7,028 bases of DNA from Clostridiales bacterium UBA4821 (GTDB lineage Bacteria > Bacillota > Clostridia > Acetivibrionales > UBA4821), in assembly GCA_002402315.1 (NCBI GenBank), contig DHFP01000070.1:1-7028 (forward strand), written 5' to 3'. Both the position numbers and the translations under genes were made by a program. The notes beneath the pieces are model-generated. The model saw only the letters and a program-made list of their open reading frames with translations, was not told the DNA's origin and made no database searches. Of the stretch, positions 1 through 6,962 are shown in pieces (the stretch's first letter is position 1; each line of letters starts with the position of its first letter).

Positions 1-34
1 GCCAAAAGCCAACAGAGATGGCAGTACATGGACA

Positions 35-63
35 TTTACAAAGTGGCCTTTTTTGTTTATAAT
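35..63 (+). promoter_or_regulatory. Predicted sigma-A promoter of the sugar transferase-galU-mutase operon
   Basis: A TTTACA box at 35-40 (5 of 6 matches to TTGACA) is followed by a 17-base spacer and a perfect TATAAT at 58-63. This puts the transcript start near base 70 and leaves an untranslated leader of about 65 bases. The spacer contains a run of six T at 49-54. A second TATAAT lies at 78-83, but its upstream partner is poor (TTTATA at 56-61, 16-base spacer). Nothing else could be assigned in bases 1-134. The call rests on motif match and position only. Confidence 0.7.
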
Positions 64-134
64 ATTATCGGCTTACATATAATGAAAGTATAACTTAGGG
101 GCTCAATAAAAGTAGTAGTTTGTGAGGGATAGAA

Positions 135-1529
135 ATGACAAGTTTGCGAGAGAGCAAAGATAAAATATTTAGTTTCATAGTGATATTAGTTGATATTTTG
201 CTGATTAACCTCGGGTTTTATATAGCCTTTATGATAAAGTTTAATTTTAGTCCGCCGGAGATTAATATTGTACCGTATATCGAGATAATACCTTTTATAA
301 CAATTGCAGCTTTATTGTATTTCGACCTTTACGGACTTCTGGCAGTATTTAGAAAATCCCTGTATGAAACCTTGTATTCAATATTTTTTGCCGTGGTACT
401 CCTAAGTATAACCACCATGGCTATAACATATTTTAATCAGGGATTCTCTTTTCCAAGAAGTATATTGCTTATGGCGCCGGTTATCCAAATTTCATTACTG
501 ACATTATGGAGAATATTTGTTTGGGAAACCAAAAAGTTTGTACTGGACACAAGAAAGGTAGCGGTTATTGGCAGTACTCTGGAAGAGGTTACAAATATAG
601 TTGAAAAGATTAGAGGTTCTGCCAGCAATATGCTTTTGGATATAAAGTACAGTTGTGATACCAGTGATATTGATAATGTTCTTAGGTATATAGACTTAGC
701 GGACGAGGTCTTTGTATGTTCAAGTGTTTCAAATAGGGATAGGGTAAAAATAATTGGGTATTGTATTAATAAAGGTAAAGGTATATATATAATTCCTGAT
801 TTATCCGAGATATTGCTTTATAAGTCTCATATGTTACAGTTTGATGATGTTCCTACCTTTGCGGTGGAGAATCTCAAACTATCAAGCGGGCAAAGGTATA
901 TGAAGAGGGGATTTGATATCGCGGTTTCGTTAGTTGGTACTGTCATATTACTGCCTATTATGGCCATTGTAGCAGCTTCAATTAAGCTGAACTCAAAAGG
1001 AACGGCTATTTATAGCCAGGAGAGGGTAACCAGGGAAGGCAAGACCTTTAAGCTGTATAAATTCAGAACCATGGTGGAAGATGCTGAGAAGAAAACCGGA
1101 CCGGTTATGTCGGTTGAGGGTGATAATAGAGTAACTCAGGTTGGTAACATATTAAGAAAGTTAAGATTGGATGAAATACCCCAGCTATTTAATGTTTTAA
1201 CAGGAGCAATGAGTATTGTAGGACCAAGGCCGGAAAGGCCGCATTTTGTTGAGCAGTTTAAAAAAGAAATTCCAGGATATGAATACAGAACTTCGGTTAA
1301 AGCCGGTATAACCGGGCTGGCTCAGGTACTCGGCAAGTATACTACTATACCGGAAGATAAACTGAGATACGACCTATTATATATCAGAAATTATTCTATA
1401 CTATTTGATATAAAAATAATTTTACAGACTTTAAAGGTTGCATTTATGGGGCAAAGTTCAGAAGGATTTAATAAATACGTAAATGAGAACCTGGAAAAGG
1501 CACCTGTAGGTAATATAGTGGGTAATTAG
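135..1529 (+). CDS. Polyprenyl-phosphate sugar-1-phosphate transferase (exopolysaccharide priming enzyme)
   Basis: This is a membrane enzyme that transfers a sugar-1-phosphate from a UDP-sugar to undecaprenyl phosphate, the first step of lipid-linked exopolysaccharide or capsule synthesis. The 464 residues fit the large WbaP/WcaJ-type architecture. There are four hydrophobic segments (about 12-33, 48-68, 79-99 and 108-129), then a Rossmann-like central domain starting near KVAVIGS (141-147). The C-terminal bacterial sugar transferase domain (about 254-440) opens with KRGFD (257-261) and a re-entrant hydrophobic helix (262-282). Family motifs are intact: KFRTM (309-313), LDEIPQLFNV (345-354, with the catalytic Asp-Glu pair D346/E347), SIVGPRPERP (360-369) and KAGITGLAQV (389-398). 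The ATG is preceded by GAGGG at 124-128, six bases away. galU starts 21 bases downstream, so the genes are very probably co-transcribed. The sugar cannot be read from sequence; glucose or galactose from UDP donors is plausible given galU next door. Confidence 0.93.
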   Translation: MTSLRESKDKIFSFIVILVDILLINLGFYIAFMIKFNFSPPEINIVPYIEIIPFITIAALLYFDLYGLLAVFRKSLYETLYSIFFAVVLLSITTMAITYFNQGFSFPRSILLMAPVIQISLLTLWRIFVWETKKFVLDTRKVAVIGSTLEEVTNIVEKIRGSASNMLLDIKYSCDTSDIDNVLRYIDLADEVFVCSSVSNRDRVKIIGYCINKGKGIYIIPDLSEILLYKSHMLQFDDVPTFAVENLKLSSGQRYMKRGFDIAVSLVGTVILLPIMAIVAASIKLNSKGTAIYSQERVTREGKTFKLYKFRTMVEDAEKKTGPVMSVEGDNRVTQVGNILRKLRLDEIPQLFNVLTGAMSIVGPRPERPHFVEQFKKEIPGYEYRTSVKAGITGLAQVLGKYTTIPEDKLRYDLLYIRNYSILFDIKIILQTLKVAFMGQSSEGFNKYVNENLEKAPVGNIVGN

Positions 1530-1550
1530 ATTTTTAAAGGAGAACAGACA

Positions 1551-2420
1551 GTGAAAGTTAGAAAAGCTATTATTCCGGCAGCAGGTTTGGGAACACGGTT
1601 TCTGCCTGCTACCAAAGCACAGCCTAAAGAGATGCTGCCTATAGTGGATAAGCCAACTATACAGTATATCGTGGAAGAAGCTATTGAGTCCGGAGTGGAG
1701 AATATAATCATCGTTACAGGTAGAAATAAGAGATCTATTGAAGACCATTTTGATAAATCCCTTGAATTAGAGATGGAACTGCAAAAAAGCGGCAAAGAGG
1801 AACTCCTGAGCCTTGTAAAAGATGTCTCCAACCTTGTTGATATTCACTATATCAGGCAGAAGGAACCAAGGGGATTGGGGCATGCTATCTACTGTGCAAG
1901 GTCGTTTGTCGGAAATGAACCTTTTGCAGTGCTGCTCGGAGATGATATAGTAGACGCAGAAGTGCCATGCCTTAAACAATTGATTGATGTTTACAATGAA
2001 TACAAGACAACCATACTGGGGGTTCAGCATGTGCCTGAAGAGGATGTGGATAAATACGGCATAGTAAGTTGTAAGCAGATTGAAGATAGAATTAGTAAGG
2101 TGAAGGATTTGGTTGAGAAACCTCAAATAAAAGATGCACCTTCCAATATAGCAATTTTAGGAAGATATATTTTAACTCCCAAAATATTTGATTGTTTGGA
2201 AAACCTGACTCCGGGAACGGGGGGAGAGATTCAACTCACTGATGCCCTAAGGGAAATTGTTAAGAGCGAAGCCATGTATGCTTATGAATTTACCGGTAAG
2301 CGCTATGATGTGGGCAATAGGTTGGGTTATCTGCAGGCTACGGTGGAGTTTGCCTTGCAGCGTGATGACTTAAAGGATGAATTCATCCAATACTTAAGGA
2401 ATATAATTAATAAATACTAG
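1551..2420 (+). CDS. galU: UTP--glucose-1-phosphate uridylyltransferase
   Basis: This cytoplasmic enzyme makes UDP-glucose and pyrophosphate from UTP and glucose-1-phosphate. It supplies the donor for polysaccharide, glycolipid and cell-wall glycosylation. The 289-residue length is normal for bacterial GalU/GtaB. Diagnostic features are the nucleotide-binding N-terminus with AAGLGTRFLPATKAQPKEM at 10-28, LLGDDIV (128-134, with the metal-binding Asp of the nucleotidyltransferase fold), VEKP (188-191), GTGGEIQLTDAL (222-233) and GKRYDVGN (249-256). Translation starts at GTG 1551, chosen because AAAGGAGA (1536-1543) sits seven bases before it and the protein then begins exactly where GalU homologues do (MKVRKAIIPAAG). 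It lies between the priming transferase and the mutase that makes its substrate, forming a short pathway module. An alternative nucleotidyltransferase specificity is unlikely given the complete GalU motif set. Confidence 0.95.
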   Translation: MKVRKAIIPAAGLGTRFLPATKAQPKEMLPIVDKPTIQYIVEEAIESGVENIIIVTGRNKRSIEDHFDKSLELEMELQKSGKEELLSLVKDVSNLVDIHYIRQKEPRGLGHAIYCARSFVGNEPFAVLLGDDIVDAEVPCLKQLIDVYNEYKTTILGVQHVPEEDVDKYGIVSCKQIEDRISKVKDLVEKPQIKDAPSNIAILGRYILTPKIFDCLENLTPGTGGEIQLTDALREIVKSEAMYAYEFTGKRYDVGNRLGYLQATVEFALQRDDLKDEFIQYLRNIINKY

Positions 2421-2474
2421 AACAAGTTAAGATTATTTATAATTCGGGATTAATAATACATAAGGAGGCTGAAA

Positions 2475-3881
2475 ATGAACAAAATCACCTTTGGAACTGA
2501 CGGCTGGCGAAGTATGATGGCGGAGGACTTTACATTTCATAATGTCAAAATAGTAGCTCAAGCCATTGCACACTTTATTAATGAGGAGAAACTAGGAGAC
2601 AGGGGAATAGTAATTGGATTTGACAATAGATTCCTATCTCCGGAATTCGCAAAAGCATGTTCCAATGTTTTAACAGCAAATAAAATCAGGGTATACATAA
2701 CTGAAAATGCTGCACCGACACCTGTAATTGCATTTGAAGTTGTAAACTTAAAGGCAGCCGGTGCCATAATGATAACAGCCAGTCACAACCCTCCAATGTA
2801 CAATGGCATAAAATTTATCCCTGAATACGGTGGGCCTGCACATAAAGGTATTACTGACAAAATAGTTGAGAATGTGAAAATGATTTTGGAAAGTGGTGAG
2901 ATAAACGAAAGAAGTAACGAAGAATGGGTTCGTTTATCAGAACCAAAGGAGGCTTATATAGCAGCTGTATCCAAGCTGATAGATGGTGATGTAATAACAA
3001 AGGCAAAATTAAAGATAGTATATAATCCTATGTTTGGAGCCGGGATAGGGTATACTTCAGAGATACTTGAAAGCCTGGGGTGTACAGTCAAGACAATAAA
3101 TAATTACAGGGATCCTCTATTTGGAGGCTCTATGCCTGAACCTACAATAGCAAACATGAAAGACCTTGTAAAAGCTATGGATAAAGAAGGCGCAGACCTT
3201 GGATTGGCTACCGATGGGGATGCCGATAGATTTGGAGTGATTGACAGCAAGGGCAACTATATTAGTCCTAATCAGGTGATTTACCTGCTTCAACACTATC
3301 TTATCAAGACAAGAGGTTGGAAGGGTACGGTAGCACGTACGGTAGCAACCACATATATGGTTGATAGGATAGCTGAGAAATATGGAATGGAGGTTATAGA
3401 GACTCCTGTTGGATTCAAATACATTGCCGATGCAATGATAAATAGGGATGCATTCCTTGGCGGTGAAGAGTCCGGGGGTCTTTCAATAAGGGGGCATGTA
3501 CCGGAAAAGGATGGTATACTGGCATGCCTGCTCATAGCTGAAATGGTAGCACGTTATGGAAAGTCTCCGACTGAGATTATGGAGGATTTAAAAGAAGAGG
3601 TTGGATATCTATATAGTAAAAGGCTTGATATTCACTGCACAAATGTAGTTAAAGAGAGGGTACTAAACCATCTTAAAGAGTATAATCCTGAAAACATAGC
3701 GGGAAAGAAAATTGAGAAAGTTATAAGTATAGATGGACAAAAATTTGTTATGGAGGATGGAAGTTGGATGCTGATAAGAGCATCAGGAACAGAAGCATTG
3801 TTCAGGATATATGCTGAAGGTAATTCCATGGAACAGGTTGATCAGATACAGGCCCAGGTGAGGCAGGATTTGAAGCTTTAA
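2475..3881 (+). CDS. Phosphoglucomutase/phosphomannomutase family protein (alpha-D-phosphohexomutase)
   Basis: This cytoplasmic enzyme interconverts hexose-6-phosphate and hexose-1-phosphate. Next to galU the probable reaction is glucose-6-P to glucose-1-P, which feeds UDP-glucose synthesis. The 468 residues match the four-domain bacterial family. TASHNPPMYNGIKF (101-114) carries the phosphoserine S103. DGDADRFG (247-254) is the Mg-binding loop. GGEESGG (329-335) is the sugar-binding loop. RASGTEALFR (435-444) is the C-terminal phosphate-binding loop. The N-terminal FGTDGWR (6-12) is also typical. All catalytic elements are present. The ATG follows a near-perfect TAAGGAGG (2461-2468) at six bases. 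It is the last gene before the operon terminator, 54 bases after galU. GEESGG-type enzymes may use glucose, mannose or both, so substrate preference is not settled by sequence and no gene symbol is given. Confidence 0.92.
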   Translation: MNKITFGTDGWRSMMAEDFTFHNVKIVAQAIAHFINEEKLGDRGIVIGFDNRFLSPEFAKACSNVLTANKIRVYITENAAPTPVIAFEVVNLKAAGAIMITASHNPPMYNGIKFIPEYGGPAHKGITDKIVENVKMILESGEINERSNEEWVRLSEPKEAYIAAVSKLIDGDVITKAKLKIVYNPMFGAGIGYTSEILESLGCTVKTINNYRDPLFGGSMPEPTIANMKDLVKAMDKEGADLGLATDGDADRFGVIDSKGNYISPNQVIYLLQHYLIKTRGWKGTVARTVATTYMVDRIAEKYGMEVIETPVGFKYIADAMINRDAFLGGEESGGLSIRGHVPEKDGILACLLIAEMVARYGKSPTEIMEDLKEEVGYLYSKRLDIHCTNVVKERVLNHLKEYNPENIAGKKIEKVISIDGQKFVMEDGSWMLIRASGTEALFRIYAEGNSMEQVDQIQAQVRQDLKL

Positions 3882-3883
3882 AT

Positions 3884-3945
3884 AGAGAGGCTGATCTGAA
3901 GTCAGTGAAAATTGACTTTCAGGTCAGCCTCTCTGCTATTTTTTT
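3884..3945 (+). terminator. Rho-independent terminator of the polysaccharide operon
   Basis: The left arm starts at 3884 (AGAGAGGCTGATCTGAA...) and pairs with the right arm ending at 3934 (...CAGGTCAGCCTCTCT). The stem is over 20 base pairs, with one G-U pair and one bulged base, closing on a GAAA loop at 3907-3910. A run of seven T follows at 3939-3945. It begins three bases after the mutase stop codon. It also lies in the convergent gap, 10 bases before the end of the opposite-strand FIST gene. Read on the minus strand the hairpin is followed only by ATTTAAAG, so termination in that direction would be weaker. Confidence 0.92.
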
Positions 3946-3955
3946 AAGTTGTTGA

Positions 3956-5074
3956 CTACTCGCCAAAAGCTATCAGGGTAAGAGTCTGACTGACCTGAAG
4001 GTTGTTCAATTGTTCACCGTATGTACTGAATCCACAAATCGAACCGCAACCTGCGAATTCATCTGATACTTCTTTACAGATATTTTCATTTTTAAACTGC
4101 AAGTATCTTAGTATACAGTTAAACAGTATGACGCCTTTACAATCGGGCAGGTTTTGCTTAATTGCTTGAACTGTTTTCCTAGCTTCTTCTACTGCGTTGA
4201 TTGGTTTTAATAGTTTTACTATTGTATCTTTTAATGTGAGACTGTAAAATGCTATGCCATTATTATCAATAATTTCTCTTGGAGCTGTAATAAAAATATT
4301 ATCTAATATAACCCTGCCTAGAGGATTACGCATAAAGTGATTTGGAAGGTCTTCAACAGAAACGCCTAGAGCCTTAGCATATTCTTCAGCTGCAGGTTTT
4401 CCGTTCAATTCCGTTATTGCTCTTCTTGAAATATCAATACCTGTAACTTTAAATTCTATATCTGTAGGGACATATATATTTTCTTTATACAAGAAGAATT
4501 TCTTACTTGTCCGAACAAAGGTTATTACTGCTGCATCAGTGTATACATCTCCGTTCGCACTTACAAATGTTTGTTGAAAATTTAAGTCATCTCCGGCACT
4601 TCCTCCTACAAGCGGAAAATTAGTAAAGCTGCTTGCTATAGCATTCATAACCTTTTCTTCTGATGCTTGCATTCCATCAATTAGAGTAATTATAAATCCA
4701 TTTTCTGAGTCACTGGTTTTTATGCCTATTTTTTCTGCCGTTTTTATCAAATCATTTCTTGCCATCATAGATTTGGTTTTAATATTCTTCATTACATATG
4801 TAGAGGTTTCGAAGTCATCGGCTGCGATACTTATTGCTGAAATATTTCCTTCTACAAAGCCATCGGGCCCAATTTCACCTGCTGTTGTACAGCCAATTAC
4901 GTCAATATCTTGAAAGTTATCTTTAAAAAGCTTTGAAACCTCGTTAAAGTCATATTTTGTGCTGGCAAAGAATATAACTAGTTTAGTTTCATCCTGCTTT
5001 ATGGAGTTTACTGCTTTTTCAACTACACTACTTGCATCTGGTCCACTTGCGTTAGTATTTTTGATATTTAACAT
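3956..5074 (-). CDS. Stand-alone FIST-domain signalling protein (NosP-like candidate)
   Basis: This is a soluble protein of 372 residues made up of the FIST N-terminal and C-terminal sensory domains. No signal peptide, membrane helix or output domain is visible, so it probably acts in the cytoplasm through a partner. Recognisable family features are DVIGCTTAGEI (58-68), FPLVGGSAGDD (153-163), LRYLQ (322-326) and the C-terminal GFSTYGEQ (348-355), followed by TLTLIAFG at the very end. Translation starts at the ATG at 5072-5074, preceded on the minus strand by AAGGGGG, about eight bases away. It lies 81 bases downstream of a histidine kinase on the same strand. In Proteobacteria, FIST proteins of the NosP type bind haem and nitric oxide and control an adjacent kinase; that role here is inference. 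It has six cysteines (62, 312, 320, 333, 343, 347) and one histidine (246). Ligand and partner are unknown, but the family assignment is firm. Confidence 0.9.
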   Translation of the reverse strand: MLNIKNTNASGPDASSVVEKAVNSIKQDETKLVIFFASTKYDFNEVSKLFKDNFQDIDVIGCTTAGEIGPDGFVEGNISAISIAADDFETSTYVMKNIKTKSMMARNDLIKTAEKIGIKTSDSENGFIITLIDGMQASEEKVMNAIASSFTNFPLVGGSAGDDLNFQQTFVSANGDVYTDAAVITFVRTSKKFFLYKENIYVPTDIEFKVTGIDISRRAITELNGKPAAEEYAKALGVSVEDLPNHFMRNPLGRVILDNIFITAPREIIDNNGIAFYSLTLKDTIVKLLKPINAVEEARKTVQAIKQNLPDCKGVILFNCILRYLQFKNENICKEVSDEFAGCGSICGFSTYGEQLNNLQVSQTLTLIAFGE

Positions 5075-5082
5075 ATATATTT

Positions 5083-5132
5083 CCCCCTTGTTAGTGATTT
5101 TATTTTAAATATGTTGTGCGCTGTTTTGTAAA
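5083..5132 (-). promoter_or_regulatory. Possible internal promoter and ribosome binding site of the FIST gene
   Basis: On the minus strand a TTTACA box (5127-5132) is followed by a 17-base spacer and TTTAAA (5104-5109, 4 of 6 matches to TATAAT). An AAGGGGG ribosome binding site follows near 5083-5090, ahead of the FIST start codon. The -35 element is good and the -10 weak, so the FIST gene may be expressed partly on its own as well as from the kinase promoter. The 81-base kinase-FIST gap shows no convincing terminator, so read-through from the kinase gene is expected. Confidence 0.3.
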
Positions 5133-5155
5133 AATGTATATTTTTGAATAAATTA

Positions 5156-6910
5156 TTATTGAATTGGAAGTTCAACAATAAATTCTGCTCCTTTGCCATA
5201 TTCAGAATAAACTAAAATTGTTCCACCATGCCTTTTAATTATATCATATGTAATAGCTAAACCTAAGCCTGTACCTACCCCAACCCCTTTTGTTGTGAAT
5301 CCTGGGCTAAAGATTTTTTCTAAATACTCAGATTTTATTCCTATTCCATTATCCTTGATACTTATATAAACTATATTATTATTATCAGCGTGCGTTTTAA
5401 TCCATATTTTGCCTGATTCTGGTATGGCTTCCACTGCATTAACCAATAGGTTCATAAATACCTGATTGAGCTGACTAGCGTAGCATTTAATTCTGGGCAA
5501 TTCTCCATATTCCTTTAGAACCTCTACATTGTTTTTCAATCTGTTATTGAGCAGTATAAGAGTATTATCAATATCATCATGGATATTTATTTGTTGAAAT
5601 ACATCCTGGTCATCTAGTCTGGCAAAACTTTTTAGACTTTTTACTATATTCGTTATCCTTTTACATGCCATAATATTTATTTCATTGAGTTCATCTAATT
5701 TCTGCAGCAATTGCTTAGGTTTTTGACTTTCTAAATTCAGCAGCTCTGAGTTTATTAATGAAATAATTTTTTTTGATACATCCATATTGCAATTTATAGC
5801 TCCCATGGGGGTATTTATCTCATGCGCTATACCTGCCGAGAGCTGACCCAATGATGCCATCTTTTCTTGCTGAACCAGTTGGATTTCAGCCTGTCTTAAT
5901 TCATTATACGCTTGCTCTAAAGATATGTTTGAGGCTATTAATTCCTCATTAAGGGCTTCCATTTCTTGTTGTTTCGTATTTACCTCATTATATGCTTTGT
6001 CCAATTTTTCATTAGAGGAGGATAGCACATGATTTAGCGCTATGATTTCTTGGTTCTTTAGAATTAACTCATTACATGCTTCTTCCAGACTGTCATTTGA
6101 AGCTGTTAATTCTTCGTTAAACGCTTCCATTTCTTGTTGCTTTTCATTTAATTCAATGTACGCTTTTTCAGTTTTTGCGATAGATGAAGATAATACTTGA
6201 TTTAGTGTAATGACCTCCTGTTGTTTAATTACCAAATCGCTATATGATTGTTCGAAGCATTCGTTTGTCGATGCTAATTGTTGGTTATATGCTTGAAGCT
6301 CTAAAAATTTGTCATTTAAATCTTTTTCTACCTGTTTTAATTCTTGAACAGTCTGTACTAATTCATTCTCCCGCATTATAGAAGCTTCAATGATTTTTTT
6401 TGACCTGATTGAATATAGAATGAAAAATACTCCTAATATAAAGATATGTAATTGAACAAATAGTCCATCATTATGATAGTACTTATCAGGAAAGCTAAAG
6501 TTAAGGGTTAGTACCGATAGAACATCCAAGACTGTTACCATAGTAATTAGCTTGCCGTCATATAAAAATGCAGATGCAATAAGCGGGTAGAGCAACAATG
6601 CTATCATATAGGGATTTTGAGTAGCATAGTTTAAATAAAATGAAGCTAAGAACACTACGAATACTAGATAAAACTTAAAGCTATTAATATATTTGCTTTT
6701 TTTACATGAAATAAAAAAAATGATTTCTGTTATTAAACTCAATAAAGCAATTAGTAAAAGTTCAAAATAGTGCTTAAGTTGTGAAAAAAAAATTATATTT
6801 AACCATTTACCCCCAAACAGTATCATGCAAACAGCTAATATATATACTCGAAAAGCGTTTATTAATAGATTGTTATTGTTTGGTGGATTTTCAATAAAAG
6901 ATCGACTCAT
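5156..6910 (-). CDS. Membrane sensor histidine kinase with 28-residue-repeat coiled coil
   Basis: This 584-residue two-component sensor kinase autophosphorylates on histidine and should pass phosphate to a response regulator, none of which is encoded in the window. The N-terminus has about six hydrophobic helices (about 18-34, 48-68, 76-96, 100-117, 120-137 and 150-168) with very short loops. A signal sensed in the membrane or by a partner is therefore more likely than a large extracellular ligand domain. Residues 172-350 form a long coiled coil containing five tandem 28-residue units (205-344). HisKA follows with LSAGIAHEINTPMGAI (357-372; phospho-acceptor H363). The ATPase domain (about 477-582) has an N box around N487/N491, DNGIGI (520-525), FSPGFTTK (534-541) and GTGLGL (546-551). 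No PAS, HAMP or receiver domain is seen. The ATG at 6908-6910 follows AGAGGA on the minus strand. The downstream FIST gene is a likely functional partner. By eye the gene is more AT-rich than the left-hand operon. Confidence 0.93.
   Translation of the reverse strand: MSRSFIENPPNNNNLLINAFRVYILAVCMILFGGKWLNIIFFSQLKHYFELLLIALLSLITEIIFFISCKKSKYINSFKFYLVFVVFLASFYLNYATQNPYMIALLLYPLIASAFLYDGKLITMVTVLDVLSVLTLNFSFPDKYYHNDGLFVQLHIFILGVFFILYSIRSKKIIEASIMRENELVQTVQELKQVEKDLNDKFLELQAYNQQLASTNECFEQSYSDLVIKQQEVITLNQVLSSSIAKTEKAYIELNEKQQEMEAFNEELTASNDSLEEACNELILKNQEIIALNHVLSSSNEKLDKAYNEVNTKQQEMEALNEELIASNISLEQAYNELRQAEIQLVQQEKMASLGQLSAGIAHEINTPMGAINCNMDVSKKIISLINSELLNLESQKPKQLLQKLDELNEINIMACKRITNIVKSLKSFARLDDQDVFQQINIHDDIDNTLILLNNRLKNNVEVLKEYGELPRIKCYASQLNQVFMNLLVNAVEAIPESGKIWIKTHADNNNIVYISIKDNGIGIKSEYLEKIFSPGFTTKGVGVGTGLGLAITYDIIKRHGGTILVYSEYGKGAEFIVELPIQ
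5879..6298 (-). repeat. Five tandem 84-bp units (168-bp higher-order period) inside the kinase gene
   Basis: Kinase residues 205-232, 233-260, 261-288, 289-316 and 317-344 align without gaps as five 28-residue units. Units 1, 3 and 5 resemble each other (MEAxNEELxASNxSLEqAyNEL), as do units 2 and 4 (xIxLNxVLSSSxxKxxKAYxE). This gives a 56-residue or 168-bp dimeric period. At DNA level an identical 17-mer (GCTTCCATTTCTTGTTG on the + strand) occurs at 5955-5971 and again at 6123-6139, exactly 168 bases apart. The preceding residues 177-204 keep leucines in the same positions (184, 191, 198) and may be a decayed sixth unit. Twenty-eight residues equals four heptads, so the repeats preserve coiled-coil phase. 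Confidence 0.9.
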
Positions 6911-6933
6911 ATTTTCCTCTATAGATTCTTTTT

Positions 6934-6947
6934 ATAAGCAGGCTTAT
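6934..6947. repeat. Small perfect inverted repeat in the kinase leader (possible operator)
   Basis: ATAAGC-AG-GCTTAT is a perfect 6+2+6 dyad lying between the predicted -10 box (6963-6968) and the kinase ribosome binding site, roughly at +9 to +22 of the expected transcript. Its position would suit a repressor or autoregulatory response-regulator site. The arms are short, the sequence is AT-rich, and a chance occurrence cannot be excluded. Confidence 0.35.
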
Positions 6948-6962
6948 TATTCTAATTATTTA

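Noticed and set aside
1..54. Riboswitch-like or terminator-like segment at the left edge (short GCCA/TGGC stem at 8-22 and GGCC followed by T6 at 45-54)
   Set aside because: Only a 4-bp stem is visible and the 5' part is outside the window. It does not match the c-di-GMP or other riboswitch cores I know. Bases 35-63 are better explained as a promoter.
437..628. Minus-strand 63-codon frame opposite the sugar transferase gene, and a 63-codon plus-strand frame at 4722-4913 opposite the FIST gene
   Set aside because: Both are short, antisense to genes with clear family motifs, and no protein family is recognisable in either.
1458..2126. Long minus-strand open frames opposite galU (1458-1748, 1526-1831, 1767-2126)
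   Set aside because: They lie antisense to a gene with complete family motifs, show no recognisable protein features, and overlap one another in different frames.
2438..2443. TATAAT between galU and the mutase gene as an internal promoter
   Set aside because: No TTGACA-like element lies 16-18 bases upstream and there is no TGn extension. The hexamer is common in AT-rich gaps, so co-transcription is the simpler reading.
2558..3829. Minus-strand open frames opposite the mutase gene (2558-2767, 3296-3535, 3632-3829)
   Set aside because: They are antisense shadows of a fully conserved phosphohexomutase, without domain signatures of their own.
5130..5145. AAAAAT-GTAT-ATTTTT dyad after the kinase stop codon as a terminator
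   Set aside because: The stem is entirely A-T and six base pairs long, too weak for intrinsic termination.
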